A stretch of DNA of 64,000 bases. Origin: CAZSDP01 sp964605665. GTDB taxonomy: Bacteria; Planctomycetota; UBA8108; UBA1146. The DNA lies in contig CAZSDP010000007.1 in the NCBI GenBank assembly GCA_964605665.1, forward strand, positions 62,001-126,000, in the 5' to 3' direction. This document shows, in pieces, positions 34,542-43,438 of this stretch; within the stretch, counting starts at the first letter, position 1, and the number at the start of each line of letters is the position of its first letter. The position numbers and the translations under genes were made by a program. A model generated the notes under the pieces. It did not search any database and had not been told where the DNA came from. It saw only the letters and a program-made list of their open reading frames with translations.

Positions 34542-35222
34542 GTGCGTTGGTTACTGTTCATTGTTCTATCCGCAACTACCGTGATCGCAGGACTGCTCTT
34601 CCCTGCCGCTGCCTCTGAATCAAAAGGGGGTGAACATCGGCCCCTCGACCTCCCCTCAGGTGGACTCGGACTTGACCGAGACGAAGAGGACGCACCGGAA
34701 TCGATCGTCTTCTTTGGCGGCATGTATGAGGGAGATGCCTTCTTCTTCCTGCTCGATAAGTCAGGATCGATGTTCGGGACCAAGATGGATCTGCTTCGCA
34801 GTGAAATGGCGAGTGCGTTCGATGAACTATCGCCCCAAGCTGAATTTGGATTGGTCGCGTTTTCCGGCGACTTCTTGGTGTTCGCTCCGATTCCGCTGAA
34901 AGCCACCAGGCAGAACCTGTTGGCGGCAAGGGCGTGGGTGAATGCGCTGGAGGCCTTTGGTGCGACTCAGATGTTGAGTGCTGCTCAAGAGCTGTTGACG
35001 ATCGCTCACATCTCCAGCAAGGAGAGTCGGTCGGTGATTGTGGTGGGGGACGGACTCCCGAACGGGCCAGGTCCGGACGAGACGTTGAGTGGGATCCTCG
35101 CGACGAATCTGGACGGTCTTCCATTCAACACAATACTTTTCGGAGTCAGTGAGTCGGCGATTACGTTCATGCTGCAGCTCGCCTCGTTGACCGGTGGTAC
35201 CTACCGCAATGCAACCCCCTGA
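34542..35222 (+). CDS. Secreted von Willebrand factor A domain protein
   Basis: 226 residues from GTG 34542. The N-terminus (M-R-W-L-L-F-I-V-L-S-A then A-A-A-S) is a clear signal peptide. After a short linker the VWA domain begins with F-F-L-L-D-K-S-G-S-M, an intact D-x-S-x-S metal (MIDAS) site, with the conserved Thr in F-G-A-T-Q-M and the Asp in V-V-G-D-G-L-P. This suggests metal-dependent protein binding in the periplasm or at the surface. No partner gene (MoxR ATPase, protease) is next to it. A separate unit from rpoN, which has its own promoter. Confidence 0.85.
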   Translation: MRWLLFIVLSATTVIAGLLFPAAASESKGGEHRPLDLPSGGLGLDRDEEDAPESIVFFGGMYEGDAFFFLLDKSGSMFGTKMDLLRSEMASAFDELSPQAEFGLVAFSGDFLVFAPIPLKATRQNLLAARAWVNALEAFGATQMLSAAQELLTIAHISSKESRSVIVVGDGLPNGPGPDETLSGILATNLDGLPFNTILFGVSESAITFMLQLASLTGGTYRNATP

Positions 35223-35601
35223 TGGTTTGAAGGTTAGCGTAGAGAGCGGGCTTCAAATGTCTCCGGTGAGTACTGGGGTTTGCAGCGATCTGCTGCGCCC
35301 CAATTCGATGCTCTCGGTCCGTGCAGTAGGCAGCGATCGAACAGGGATGCGCGGCTGGAAACGTGTCTCTCGCTGATCTCTGTTCTCTTCGTCACGCTTG
35401 TCGAGTTTGTTCGGGGGAGCCCTCCCCTTGACAAGCAGAAATAGTGCCGTATTATTGGTTTCTGCTTAGTCGTTTTCTCGAAAGAGTTTACGTTAGGCCA
35501 GGCGTCAGTTTCAGTGAAGAGGACGTCGAGGCTCACGGCTTCAGTGACAACCCTCTCCGCGATTCCCCCATGATTCCGATATTCGGATTGAAGGGCCCCT
35601 T
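35223..35601. promoter_or_regulatory. rpoN upstream region
   Basis: About 380 bp holding the sigma-70 promoter at 35428 and a leader of about 140 bases before the rpoN start. No supported gene. Confidence 0.5.
35428..35455 (+). promoter_or_regulatory. Sigma-70-type promoter of rpoN
   Basis: A perfect -35 TTGACA (35428-35433), a 16-base spacer and -10 TATTAT (35450-35455, one mismatch to TATAAT). This is the clearest promoter in the window. Predicted start of transcription is near 35462, about 140 bases before the rpoN TTG. Confidence 0.75.
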
Positions 35602-37101
35602 TTGCGTCTCGATGTCGGCCTCTTCCAGGCTCAGGTTCAGAAACAGATCCTTTCTCCCCAGATGATCCAGTCGATGGAGATTCTGGTGCTGAATGCTCAG
35701 CAATTGGAAGAGCGGATCGACCAGGCCCTCGAAGAGAACATCGCATTGGAAGTTGACGCAGGCGAGGCCGCCGAAGGGGATGGCAATTCGGATGTCCTGA
35801 ACACGGCTCCTTCCGAGACGGAAACCTCTCTCGATTCCGCCGCCGGGGAACGAGAGATCGATCTTCTCGAAGATCGCTATGAGCACCTTGCCGAATTTCA
35901 GTCGGAGGACTTTTACACCTCACGGGTGCCGAGTTCTCCCCTCGTGGAGGGTGATGAAGACGACCGATATGAGGCGCTTCAAAACACTGAAGGGCGCCCT
36001 GAAACTCTCGCGGAACACTTGTTGGAACAATTGAGGCTGCGCAGTGGCCCGACGGAGCGTCAGCGGCTCCTCGCTTCTGAGATCATCTACAGTTTGGATC
36101 AGAGGGGGTACCTCCTCTATCCGATCAGCGAGATGCTCCAGTCTCTCAATCGAGAGGGAGAAGAGGTCCATCCTCTGGCGCCGGTCAGTGATGAGGAGCT
36201 TGAGGCCGCTTATCAAATCGTGCGCGAACTCGATCCTTCTGGCATCGGCGCCAGCGATTTGTCCGATTGCTTGGAGTTACAGCTGCAACGCGATCCTGGC
36301 GAAAATCCGCTCGAAATCGCCCTGGTCCGCGATCACCTCGAGGAGATCGCCAAGAACAAGCTTCCCCAGATCGCGAAGGCAGTGGGCGCCTCGTTGGACG
36401 AGGTGAAGGATTCGATCGAACTGATCCGTACCTTGAATCCAAATCCGGGCGCAGGATTTTCTTGGGAGTCGACCCAGGTTGTGCGGCCAGACGTCCTCAT
36501 CGATGACGACGAAGGTGTTCTCAAGGTGACAGTCACCAGTGGTTACCTCCCCAAGTTACGCATCTCCACGCACTATCGAGAGCTGCTCCAGCAAGCGAGA
36601 AAAGACCCTTCTCTTCGCGATTATCTGCGGAAGAAGATTGAGAATGCAGAGTGGCTGTTGTCCGCAATCCATCAGCGAAAGTCGACCCTCCAACGAGTGG
36701 CGGAAGAGTTGGTTGAGTATCAAGCAGCGTTCTTCAGAGAGGGAGACCGAGCGCTACGTCCTCTCAAGATGCAGGACATCGCCGACAAGATCGGGGTCAA
36801 CGTCTCGACGGTGAGCAGGGCGATCTCGGGGAAGTACTTTCAGGCGCCAGGGATGGTCCGAGAGCTGAAGTCTCTCTTCACCGGAGGGACGGTGCGAGAT
36901 GATGGCTCTTCCGAGTCGAAGGGGAGCGTCATTCTTCGCATCAAGGACTTGATCGCCGAGGAGAATTCCAAGAAGCCACTCTCTGACTCAAAGATCGTCG
37001 GCCTCCTCGCCGAATCCGGCATCCATATCTCCCGGCGAACGGTGACAAAATATCGGGAAGCGGAGGGCATCCCCTCCTCCCGGGAGAGACGCCAATACTG
37101 A
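35602..37101 (+). CDS. rpoN: RNA polymerase sigma-54 factor
   Basis: 499 residues. The N-terminal Gln-rich activator-interacting region (Q-A-Q-V-Q-K-Q-I-L-S-P-Q-M-I-Q-S-M-E-I-L) is followed by an acidic linker, the core-binding domain (L-D-P-S-G-I-G-A near 211), the helix-turn-helix (D-I-A-D-K-I-G-V-N-V-S-T-V-S-R-A) and the RpoN box I-S-R-R-T-V-T-K-Y-R near the C-terminus. The start is TTG 35602 with AAGGG upstream. It directs transcription from -24/-12 promoters together with enhancer-binding ATPases; none of those activators is in the window. Confidence 0.96.
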   Translation: MRLDVGLFQAQVQKQILSPQMIQSMEILVLNAQQLEERIDQALEENIALEVDAGEAAEGDGNSDVLNTAPSETETSLDSAAGEREIDLLEDRYEHLAEFQSEDFYTSRVPSSPLVEGDEDDRYEALQNTEGRPETLAEHLLEQLRLRSGPTERQRLLASEIIYSLDQRGYLLYPISEMLQSLNREGEEVHPLAPVSDEELEAAYQIVRELDPSGIGASDLSDCLELQLQRDPGENPLEIALVRDHLEEIAKNKLPQIAKAVGASLDEVKDSIELIRTLNPNPGAGFSWESTQVVRPDVLIDDDEGVLKVTVTSGYLPKLRISTHYRELLQQARKDPSLRDYLRKKIENAEWLLSAIHQRKSTLQRVAEELVEYQAAFFREGDRALRPLKMQDIADKIGVNVSTVSRAISGKYFQAPGMVRELKSLFTGGTVRDDGSSESKGSVILRIKDLIAEENSKKPLSDSKIVGLLAESGIHISRRTVTKYREAEGIPSSRERRQY

Positions 37102-37300
37102 TTTTCGCCACTTCTGCCGCTCTGATCACTGTTCTGAGCTATTCTAAACCCCTCCGCTCCATTTGAAACGCTCTCTCACTCTGTGCGTCTCGTCCCTGGA
37201 CAATTTGTAACTCTGAGGGAGAACTCGGCTGGGGATGACAATCTGATGGCGTCGATGGTAGAGGAAGGTTTCCCCCCGTTCGTTTGCAGGAGGAGCCAGA

Positions 37301-38230
37301 ATGCTCGAGGTCGTCGATCTCCAGCGGAGCTTTGGGCGTCACCAGGTCTTACGTGATGTCTCCTTTGAAGTTCCGAAGGGACAGATTGCAGGATTTCTCG
37401 GCCCGAATGGGGCGGGAAAGACGACGACGATGCGGGTATTGACCACTTACCTTCCTCCGAGCGCCGGCTCGGGGCGCGTCGAGGTGGGGGGATTCGACGT
37501 TCGCTCCCATCCTCGAGAGGTGTGCCGGCAGGTTGGCTATCTTCCGGAGTCGATGCCGATCTATCCCGAGTTGACAGTCTTGGAATACCTTTCCCACCGT
37601 GCCCGATTGAAGGGGATTCGTGGCCGGCAGAGTCGACATCGAGTCCGGTCGGTCGTTGAAACTTGTGGACTCCGATCCGTCGAACGCACTCCATTGGGGA
37701 TTTTGTCGAAGGGGTATCGGCAGCGCGCCGGATTGGCGGACGCTCTCCTTTCCGAACCTTCCGTGCTGATCCTCGATGAACCCACCAGCGGTCTCGACCC
37801 CCGTCAGCTCGGTGAGGTGAGGCAGTTGATCGGGCAGCTGCGAGAGTCTGCGACCGTTCTTCTCTCCAGCCACATTCTCGGCGAGATCGAACAGGTGTGC
37901 GACCTGGTCGTGGTGATGGCGGGAGGATTGGTCAAAGCGAGTGAGACGCGAGAGGGGTGGACTGAGCGATTGTTGCGGGCCGGTCGCCTTGATCTCAAGT
38001 TGACCCGCTCTTCTCCAGACACTGCCCAACAACTTCGGAAAGTTCCGGGGGTCAAGGGAGTGGAGAAGGTAGGGGATACCTTTCGGATTCAGGCCGATCG
38101 AGATGTCAGGGAGAACCTTTTTCATCTGGCGGTGGCTCGCGATTGGGTGATTCTCGAATTGTCCTCAGTTCCAGCGACATTTGAGAACTTGTTTCTCGAG
38201 TGGGTGGGTGAGGAGGGAGACTCCTCATGA
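37301..38230 (+). CDS. ABC transporter ATP-binding protein (GldA-like)
   Basis: 309 residues. Walker A G-P-N-G-A-G-K-T-T-T near residue 36, Q-loop G-Y-L-P-E-S near 73, signature replaced by L-S-K-G-Y-R-Q-R near 132 (as in CcmA/GldA-type ATPases), Walker B V-L-I-L-D-E-P-T-S-G-L-D and the switch histidine S-S-H-I-L. The last 85 residues form the C-terminal accessory domain usual for this class. GGAGGAG precedes the ATG. It overlaps the permease by ATGA and is the first of four genes that form a Gld-like ABC system. Confidence 0.92.
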   Translation: MLEVVDLQRSFGRHQVLRDVSFEVPKGQIAGFLGPNGAGKTTTMRVLTTYLPPSAGSGRVEVGGFDVRSHPREVCRQVGYLPESMPIYPELTVLEYLSHRARLKGIRGRQSRHRVRSVVETCGLRSVERTPLGILSKGYRQRAGLADALLSEPSVLILDEPTSGLDPRQLGEVRQLIGQLRESATVLLSSHILGEIEQVCDLVVVMAGGLVKASETREGWTERLLRAGRLDLKLTRSSPDTAQQLRKVPGVKGVEKVGDTFRIQADRDVRENLFHLAVARDWVILELSSVPATFENLFLEWVGEEGDSS

Positions 38231-39021
38231 ACTCCGAGACTTCTACTGTGCAACCGACCAACGCTCTTCCAGGCGCGATCTCCTCGATCAATGCAGCGCT
38301 GACCGTGGCCCATCGAGAGCTTCTGTCGCTTTTTATCTCTCCGATGGCATACGTCATTCTCTTTGTGTTTCTTTTGGTGAACGGTGCCACCTATCGCTTC
38401 TACATCATCGCACTTCAGGGCGAGATGGAGCCGGTCTTGGCCAGCCAATTTGGTGGAATTCCATTTTGGTTCCTGTGGTTGCTCGTTCCCGCCTTGGTCA
38501 CGATGCGTTCCTTCGCTGAGGAGCGCAGAACTGGCACTTTCGAATTGCTTGTGACGAGTGGGGTTTCTGATTTCTCTGTGGTCTTGGGGAAGTTCTTGGC
38601 TGCTTGGCTCTTCGTTTCATTTCTTTGGGCTGCGGTTTTGATCCTGATCTTGGTCTCCTCCTTCTATGGCAACCTTGATTGGGGAATCGTGGGGTCGCTC
38701 TACTTCGGTCTGGCGGTGAGTTCGCTCCTGCTGACCGCGATGGGAGTGCTCGCATCCTCTTTCACCCAAAATCAGTTGATAGCGGCGATCTTGGCAGTGT
38801 CCGCAAATCTGGGACTGTTCTTCTTTCACTATCTGCGGGTTTTGATTCCACCTGGCTCCATCGAACATCGCTTCTTTGAATACGTGAGTCCGCTTTATCA
38901 CTTCGGAAGTGATTTCTCCCGGGGAGTCATCGATCTACGCACCTCGATTCTCTACGTCACGTTGTCAGGAGCACTGCTCTTCGGAGCGGTGAAGGTCTTG
39001 GAACGGAGACGATGGACATGA
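38227..39021 (+). CDS. ABC-2 type permease (GldF-like)
   Basis: 264 residues with six predicted membrane spans, starting with an M-A-Y-V-I-L-F-V-F-L-L-V-N-G segment near residue 39. The cytoplasmic motif S-F-A-E-E-R-R-T-G-T-F-E-L-L near residues 97-110 is typical of ABC-2 permeases, including GldF. It is coupled to the ATPase upstream (ATGA) and overlaps the GldG-like gene start. Confidence 0.9.
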   Translation: MNSETSTVQPTNALPGAISSINAALTVAHRELLSLFISPMAYVILFVFLLVNGATYRFYIIALQGEMEPVLASQFGGIPFWFLWLLVPALVTMRSFAEERRTGTFELLVTSGVSDFSVVLGKFLAAWLFVSFLWAAVLILILVSSFYGNLDWGIVGSLYFGLAVSSLLLTAMGVLASSFTQNQLIAAILAVSANLGLFFFHYLRVLIPPGSIEHRFFEYVSPLYHFGSDFSRGVIDLRTSILYVTLSGALLFGAVKVLERRRWT

Positions 39022-40433
39022 AGTCAAAACATTGGATCCGATGGCAGGTCGCTCTCCAGATCGCTCTGGTGATTTGGATCGTGTGGGTGGTCAATGCCTG
39101 GGCGTTCCGTCACTCTTGGCGAATCGACCTCACTCGAGATCAGCGCTACGTCATCGCTCCTGAAACCAAGGACTTCCTTCGAACCCTACCGAAGAGAGTC
39201 GACATCGTTGTTCCCTATTCATTTGGTCCGGGAGCGAAGGATCGGCTTCAGTCTCGAATCTTGCGCCGTGCGATTCGGACCATCGAGGAGTTCGAACTCG
39301 TCAATCCCTACTGTCGACTCGCCGAAGAGATCGACATCGTTCGAGATCCACTGCGCTGGCAGCAGCGACGTGAAGAGCTCGGTCTCGATCAGCCAAATCG
39401 CCTCTATCTCATCGCAGGGGACCGCAGAGAGTTGGTCACTCTCGATGATCTCGCCGTCATTTCAGAGGACCCCGAAGCGCCGGAGATCCTACGGGAGAGG
39501 GTTCCCGAGGCTCTGGCAGCGGCACTGGAGCGAGTGGTGCTCAATGATGCTCCGCGCGTTTTGCTGACGACGGGTCATGGGGAGAGTTCACTCGGGGATG
39601 ATCGACCGAATATCGGTCTCTCCGAGTTCCGGAGAGACTTGCAAGATCGTGGCTTCCTGATCGAGACGATCGACCTGCGGCAGGGGGGGGTGATTCCCGA
39701 AGGGATCGACGTGTTGATCGTGATTGCAGGCAGTATGGGAAGCGACCTCGCCTTTGAGCCCTTTGGGCCTGACGCGAGGGCTGAAGTCATGCGTTATCTC
39801 GATCGGGGTGGATCACTTTTCTTGCTGCTCCCGTTCGATGGCCTCTCCGGTCTCGAATCGATCTGCGAGTCAGCTGGGATCACGGCCGGTCACGGCATCG
39901 TTCACAGTGCGTCGTCGACCCAAGGGGTCGGTGCGATTCGCGTGGCTGAGTATCTTGAAGGTCACCCGATCACCGATCGTTTTGAGAGTGGAGCTGATTT
40001 CGTCGAGATCGCGAGCTTCCGTCCTTTGTTGGTGACAGATCAAGCGGAGGCGTTGGTTTCGAGTTCGGCAGACTCGTGGCTCGAGATCGATATCGACGGT
40101 CGTCAGGCTGCAGATGAACCGGCCGGTCCTTTCGTCGTCGCGGCGATCTCTCAGGCGAAAGAGGGTGGGAAACTGGCGGTGTTCGGTTCGTGGACTCCGG
40201 TTCTCGATGTCTTTCACCGGGGGCATTCACGTCGACTCCTCCTCTTGACTCTCGATTGGTTGACCGATCGCGAAGGGCCTGCGGCAGGAGTAGGCCGCGT
40301 TGATTCCAGAGATCGAGTCGATCTGACTCCCGAAGCATTGAGTGCGCTCTCCTGGATTTCGATCGTCTTCCTTCCCGGTTCAGTGGTGTTGCTGGGGACG
40401 GTCGTGTGGACATTTCGGAGGCGGCTCCGATGA
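39018..40433 (+). CDS. GldG-like ABC-transporter auxiliary protein
   Basis: 471 residues. A basic N-terminus and one membrane span (about residues 10-30) precede R-I-D-L-T-R-D-Q-R-Y and then a large extracytoplasmic domain with the GldG/ABC_transp_aux pattern: V-L-L-T-T-G-H-G-E near 190, F-R-R-D-L-Q-D-R-G-F and L-D-R-G-G-S-L-F-L-L-L near 260. A second span (about 438-462) followed by R-R-R ends it. ATG 39018 is preferred because GGAG is nine bases upstream; ATG 39012 is only three bases away. In Bacteroidota the related genes serve gliding, but most bacteria with this set do not glide. Confidence 0.85.
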   Translation: MKSKHWIRWQVALQIALVIWIVWVVNAWAFRHSWRIDLTRDQRYVIAPETKDFLRTLPKRVDIVVPYSFGPGAKDRLQSRILRRAIRTIEEFELVNPYCRLAEEIDIVRDPLRWQQRREELGLDQPNRLYLIAGDRRELVTLDDLAVISEDPEAPEILRERVPEALAAALERVVLNDAPRVLLTTGHGESSLGDDRPNIGLSEFRRDLQDRGFLIETIDLRQGGVIPEGIDVLIVIAGSMGSDLAFEPFGPDARAEVMRYLDRGGSLFLLLPFDGLSGLESICESAGITAGHGIVHSASSTQGVGAIRVAEYLEGHPITDRFESGADFVEIASFRPLLVTDQAEALVSSSADSWLEIDIDGRQAADEPAGPFVVAAISQAKEGGKLAVFGSWTPVLDVFHRGHSRRLLLLTLDWLTDREGPAAGVGRVDSRDRVDLTPEALSALSWISIVFLPGSVVLLGTVVWTFRRRLR

Positions 40434-42190
40434 ATTCGCGGACCACGATTCGACTCGCGGTAGTGGCGGTGCTCATCACCTTGCTGGCTTGGTGGGACGC
40501 GGGTCGTACAGAATTCCACTTCCAACGCGACCTCGATCAGCCATTCCGATTCCCAGCTTCCGCTGTTCGAGGGCTTGAGATCACCTCCCAAGGAAACGTC
40601 ATCCAACTCGAGCGAGAGGGAGAGCAATGGCGCATCTCTTCCCCGATAGAGTTCCCCGCTTCGAGCTCTGCGGTGGAGGTTTTTACCTCCCAGCTGAAAG
40701 AGCTGCGGGTTCGTGGAGAGGGAGAGGGGGAGACCGCGCTCGGCCTCTCCACCCCGCAGGAACAGATGTTGGTCGATGTTGCTGGACGCGCTCCAACGGT
40801 GATCGGGTTTGGTGACGCCCATCCGACTCTGCCGTACCGATACGCATCGATCGATGGGGAGGTGGTCCTGATCGATCCACTTCTCGGCGAGTTGGTGGAA
40901 GTGGTGACCGTCGACGATTTGAGAGAAACCGCTTTGTGCGACATTCCACCGATTCGGGTGGAGTCGTTGAGCATCGAGCGGCCAGAAGGGAGCTTTCAAG
41001 TCGCGCGTGAGGGAGATCTCTGGCAACTGATCGAACCGACCACCGGAGATGCGGAGCCCGAAGTGGTCCGCCGCGCTTTGGAAGGGCTGAATGGCTGGGG
41101 GATTCACAGCTTCGTCGCCGATGGGGTGTTCGATCGAGAGGAACTGGGGTCTTACGGACTCGCAGAGCCGGAGCTTCGAATCAGCGTTGTGGAGAGAGGA
41201 ACCGGTCGCACCGTCGCCCTCGGTGTCGGCGATCGAATCGAGCTTCCTGAAGGTGGGGGAGCGGGGGTCTATCTCTATCTCGAAGAGACGGGGACGGTCG
41301 TGCGAGCGACCGCGGCACTTTTGGCTCGTCTTCCCGGGACCCCTGACGCGGTGCGAAGTCGTCTGCTGGTGCGTGTACCTCGTCCCGATGTGGTCGGCGT
41401 AACAGTCCTCGGTGATTACCGTCGAGTGGACTTGGTGCGGGATGGACGAGGCGCCTGGAGAGTGAGCTGGTCTGCCGATGGGATTTCGGTTCCAGCATCG
41501 AGTGAGCTGGTCGCCACGATGCTCGAGTCTCTCCGGGGAGCAACGGTGGAGCAATTTGTTGATTTCGATAGCCGTAATTTACAGAAGTATGGATTTGACC
41601 GTCCGGTGCTCGAGATCGAGATTCGTCTTCCAGGAGGAGAGAAGGAGGGAGTGCTGGTGGGCGCCCCCGTCTCGGAAGGATCGAATCAACGTTATGTGCT
41701 GAACCCACGGTGGACTCGAGCGGGCATTGCCGTCTTCCCTGACTTGGATCGTTGGCGCCGCGCTCCATTTACCTTGAGATCGGACCAAGTCATTTCGATC
41801 CCGGCGGAGTCGATGCGTTGTGTTCGCGTGAGTGATCCAGAGGGGCGGAGTCGCACCTATGTCCGTCCAGGTTCGACTTGGCGGCTCGAAGGATCATCCT
41901 CTGATCCGGCGTTGTCACAACCGCTGCGTCAGGCCCTCTCCTCCTTGGTGACGCTGACCGCGACCCGCTGGGATCCAAGTGTTCCCCTTCCTCCTGGGCC
42001 GGAGGACTTCGCCTTGAAAGTGGAAGTCCTGCCCCTCGATGGGGAGAATCGCAGACCGTGGACCACTCTCTGGGTGGGGACTCGAACTTCCCAGGGGCGC
42101 GCCATCCGGGTGGGAGACACGGGATGGGTGCTGATTTACGAAGCTTCCCGTGAGAAGGACCTTTTCTCCCCTCTAGACTCGTCTCTTTGA
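40430..42190 (+). CDS. DUF4340 domain protein of the Gld-like ABC operon
   Basis: 586 residues from ATG 40430, which has GGAGG upstream and overlaps the GldG-like stop by ATGA. One N-terminal span (about residues 8-25) anchors a large extracytoplasmic beta-rich protein with repeated units of the type V-R-G-L-E-I-T-x-x-G-x-x-x-x-L-E-R and W-x-x-x-x-P at about 35-65, 185-215, 315-345 and 460-495, the DUF4340 pattern. The family is regularly found after gldG-like genes. The substrate moved by the system is unknown. Confidence 0.82.
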   Translation: MNSRTTIRLAVVAVLITLLAWWDAGRTEFHFQRDLDQPFRFPASAVRGLEITSQGNVIQLEREGEQWRISSPIEFPASSSAVEVFTSQLKELRVRGEGEGETALGLSTPQEQMLVDVAGRAPTVIGFGDAHPTLPYRYASIDGEVVLIDPLLGELVEVVTVDDLRETALCDIPPIRVESLSIERPEGSFQVAREGDLWQLIEPTTGDAEPEVVRRALEGLNGWGIHSFVADGVFDREELGSYGLAEPELRISVVERGTGRTVALGVGDRIELPEGGGAGVYLYLEETGTVVRATAALLARLPGTPDAVRSRLLVRVPRPDVVGVTVLGDYRRVDLVRDGRGAWRVSWSADGISVPASSELVATMLESLRGATVEQFVDFDSRNLQKYGFDRPVLEIEIRLPGGEKEGVLVGAPVSEGSNQRYVLNPRWTRAGIAVFPDLDRWRRAPFTLRSDQVISIPAESMRCVRVSDPEGRSRTYVRPGSTWRLEGSSSDPALSQPLRQALSSLVTLTATRWDPSVPLPPGPEDFALKVEVLPLDGENRRPWTTLWVGTRTSQGRAIRVGDTGWVLIYEASREKDLFSPLDSSL

Positions 42191-42299
42191 TCTCTAGCCC
42201 CAAGTCTCCGCCTCTTCGAACCGATATTTGAGCAGGGTCCCAGCAAGAGCCCGCCTGAGGATCACCAGTGAGTTCTCCAGAGGAAGGTAGCGGTGCGAC

Positions 42300-43232
42300 A
42301 TGGTCGTAGCGGCGGGAGAGGTCTGCGAGGAGACGCTTGCAGACGGAGTACGACTTCGAAGAGTGTTCTATGGCGACTCTTCCCAAGAACCTCGTGTTTC
42401 GATCATCATTCCCACCCGAGATGGGGAACGACGTGGACTCCTCGACAAGCTTTTGACCGACCTCGAAAATCAGTCGCTCGATTCCTTTGAACTCCTCTTG
42501 GTGATCGGTGACCGTCGCCAGGGGCGAGCGATCAATCGCGGAGTCCGGCGAGCTCGATCCGATGTCATCGCAACGATGGATGACGACACCGTCCTCGGAC
42601 CCCGAGATCTACTCGAACGCCTCATCGATACCCTTCGGTCCGATGAACAGATCGGTATGGTTGGTGCGAGCACCGTGGTTCCTGAGGGATCTTCTCGATT
42701 TCAGCGGTTGGCTTGTCGACAGATTCCGCGGCGCTTTTTCCCGATCCAGGAGGCGATCGTCGATTCCGACATGGTTCAGCACCCTTGCCTGGTGATGGAG
42801 AAGAAGCGATTCCTAGAGATTGGCGGGGAAGACGAAGAATTGATCCGCGGTCTCGATCCGCTGCTGCGGTGGAAAGTCCGCGAGCATGGTTGGCGCGTCG
42901 TCATCGCCCCCGGTTGCTGGGTGGGGCACCCACTTCCAGAAGGTTGGCTCTCGATCATTCGCATGTATTTCCGTAATGGTCGCGGAAGCGCCTTCGCACA
43001 GAGGCATTACCCAGAGCGGATCTATCAACTCGATGCAGGTTATCGCGGGGACGAGTTCGCTCCTCACCGGTCATTGTGGCGCAGGGCTCTTGCCCATCCC
43101 GCCCGACTCCTTCGAGAAATTGCCACCGCCCGGTGGATTGCCGCATCGGCACAGCTCGCCTACCTCTTTGGCTATGCCCGGGAATGGGTGGGCGGGGAGC
43201 GTCCGGAAAAGGCCGTAGTTCCCGGCCGCTGA
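42300..43232 (+). CDS. Family 2 glycosyltransferase
   Basis: 310 residues with a GT-A fold start, V-S-I-I-I-P-T-R-D near residues 33-41, and the nucleotide-sugar metal motif A-T-M-D-D-D-T near 90-96. The acceptor-side region contains G-G-E-D-E-E-L and a helical C-terminus with no clear membrane span. It probably builds part of a surface polysaccharide or glycolipid. The ATG follows GAGGAAGG at rather long spacing. It lies 109 bp after the DUF4340 gene and is followed by the 15-bp tandem repeat. The sugar and acceptor are unknown. Confidence 0.85.
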   Translation: MVVAAGEVCEETLADGVRLRRVFYGDSSQEPRVSIIIPTRDGERRGLLDKLLTDLENQSLDSFELLLVIGDRRQGRAINRGVRRARSDVIATMDDDTVLGPRDLLERLIDTLRSDEQIGMVGASTVVPEGSSRFQRLACRQIPRRFFPIQEAIVDSDMVQHPCLVMEKKRFLEIGGEDEELIRGLDPLLRWKVREHGWRVVIAPGCWVGHPLPEGWLSIIRMYFRNGRGSAFAQRHYPERIYQLDAGYRGDEFAPHRSLWRRALAHPARLLREIATARWIAASAQLAYLFGYAREWVGGERPEKAVVPGR

Positions 43233-43261
43233 ATTGGGGGGATCAACACCCTCTGGAGCAC

Positions 43262-43336
43262 CGTCCCCAGGACCACCGTCCCCAGGAGCAACGTCCCCAG
43301 GAGCAACGTCCCCAGGAGCAACGTCCCCAGGAGCAA
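43262..43336. repeat. Five-copy 15-bp tandem repeat
   Basis: Unit CGTCCCCAGGAGCAA at 43277, 43292, 43307 and 43322, with a variant first copy CGTCCCCAGGACCAC at 43262. The repeats are directly adjacent with no spacers. The period is a multiple of three and open frames cross it (giving P-Q-E-Q-R-type peptides), but it lies between the glycosyltransferase stop and the next gene, so it looks intergenic. Such minisatellites often vary in copy number. Confidence 0.95.
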
Positions 43337-43438
43337 CGTGCTCCGTTGCCAGCCGTCTTTATCTTTGCTGCGAGGTCAGTCATGAGACCTCCCTCGAAGG
43401 GGTTTGCCCAATGTGGGCAACTGGCATAGGATCAGCAC

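Noticed and set aside
40214..41554. A 446-codon antisense open frame across the DUF4340 gene
   Set aside because: It mirrors a well-supported gene in an operon, has no recognisable motifs and is rich in H, R, S and P, as expected of a shadow frame in GC-rich DNA.
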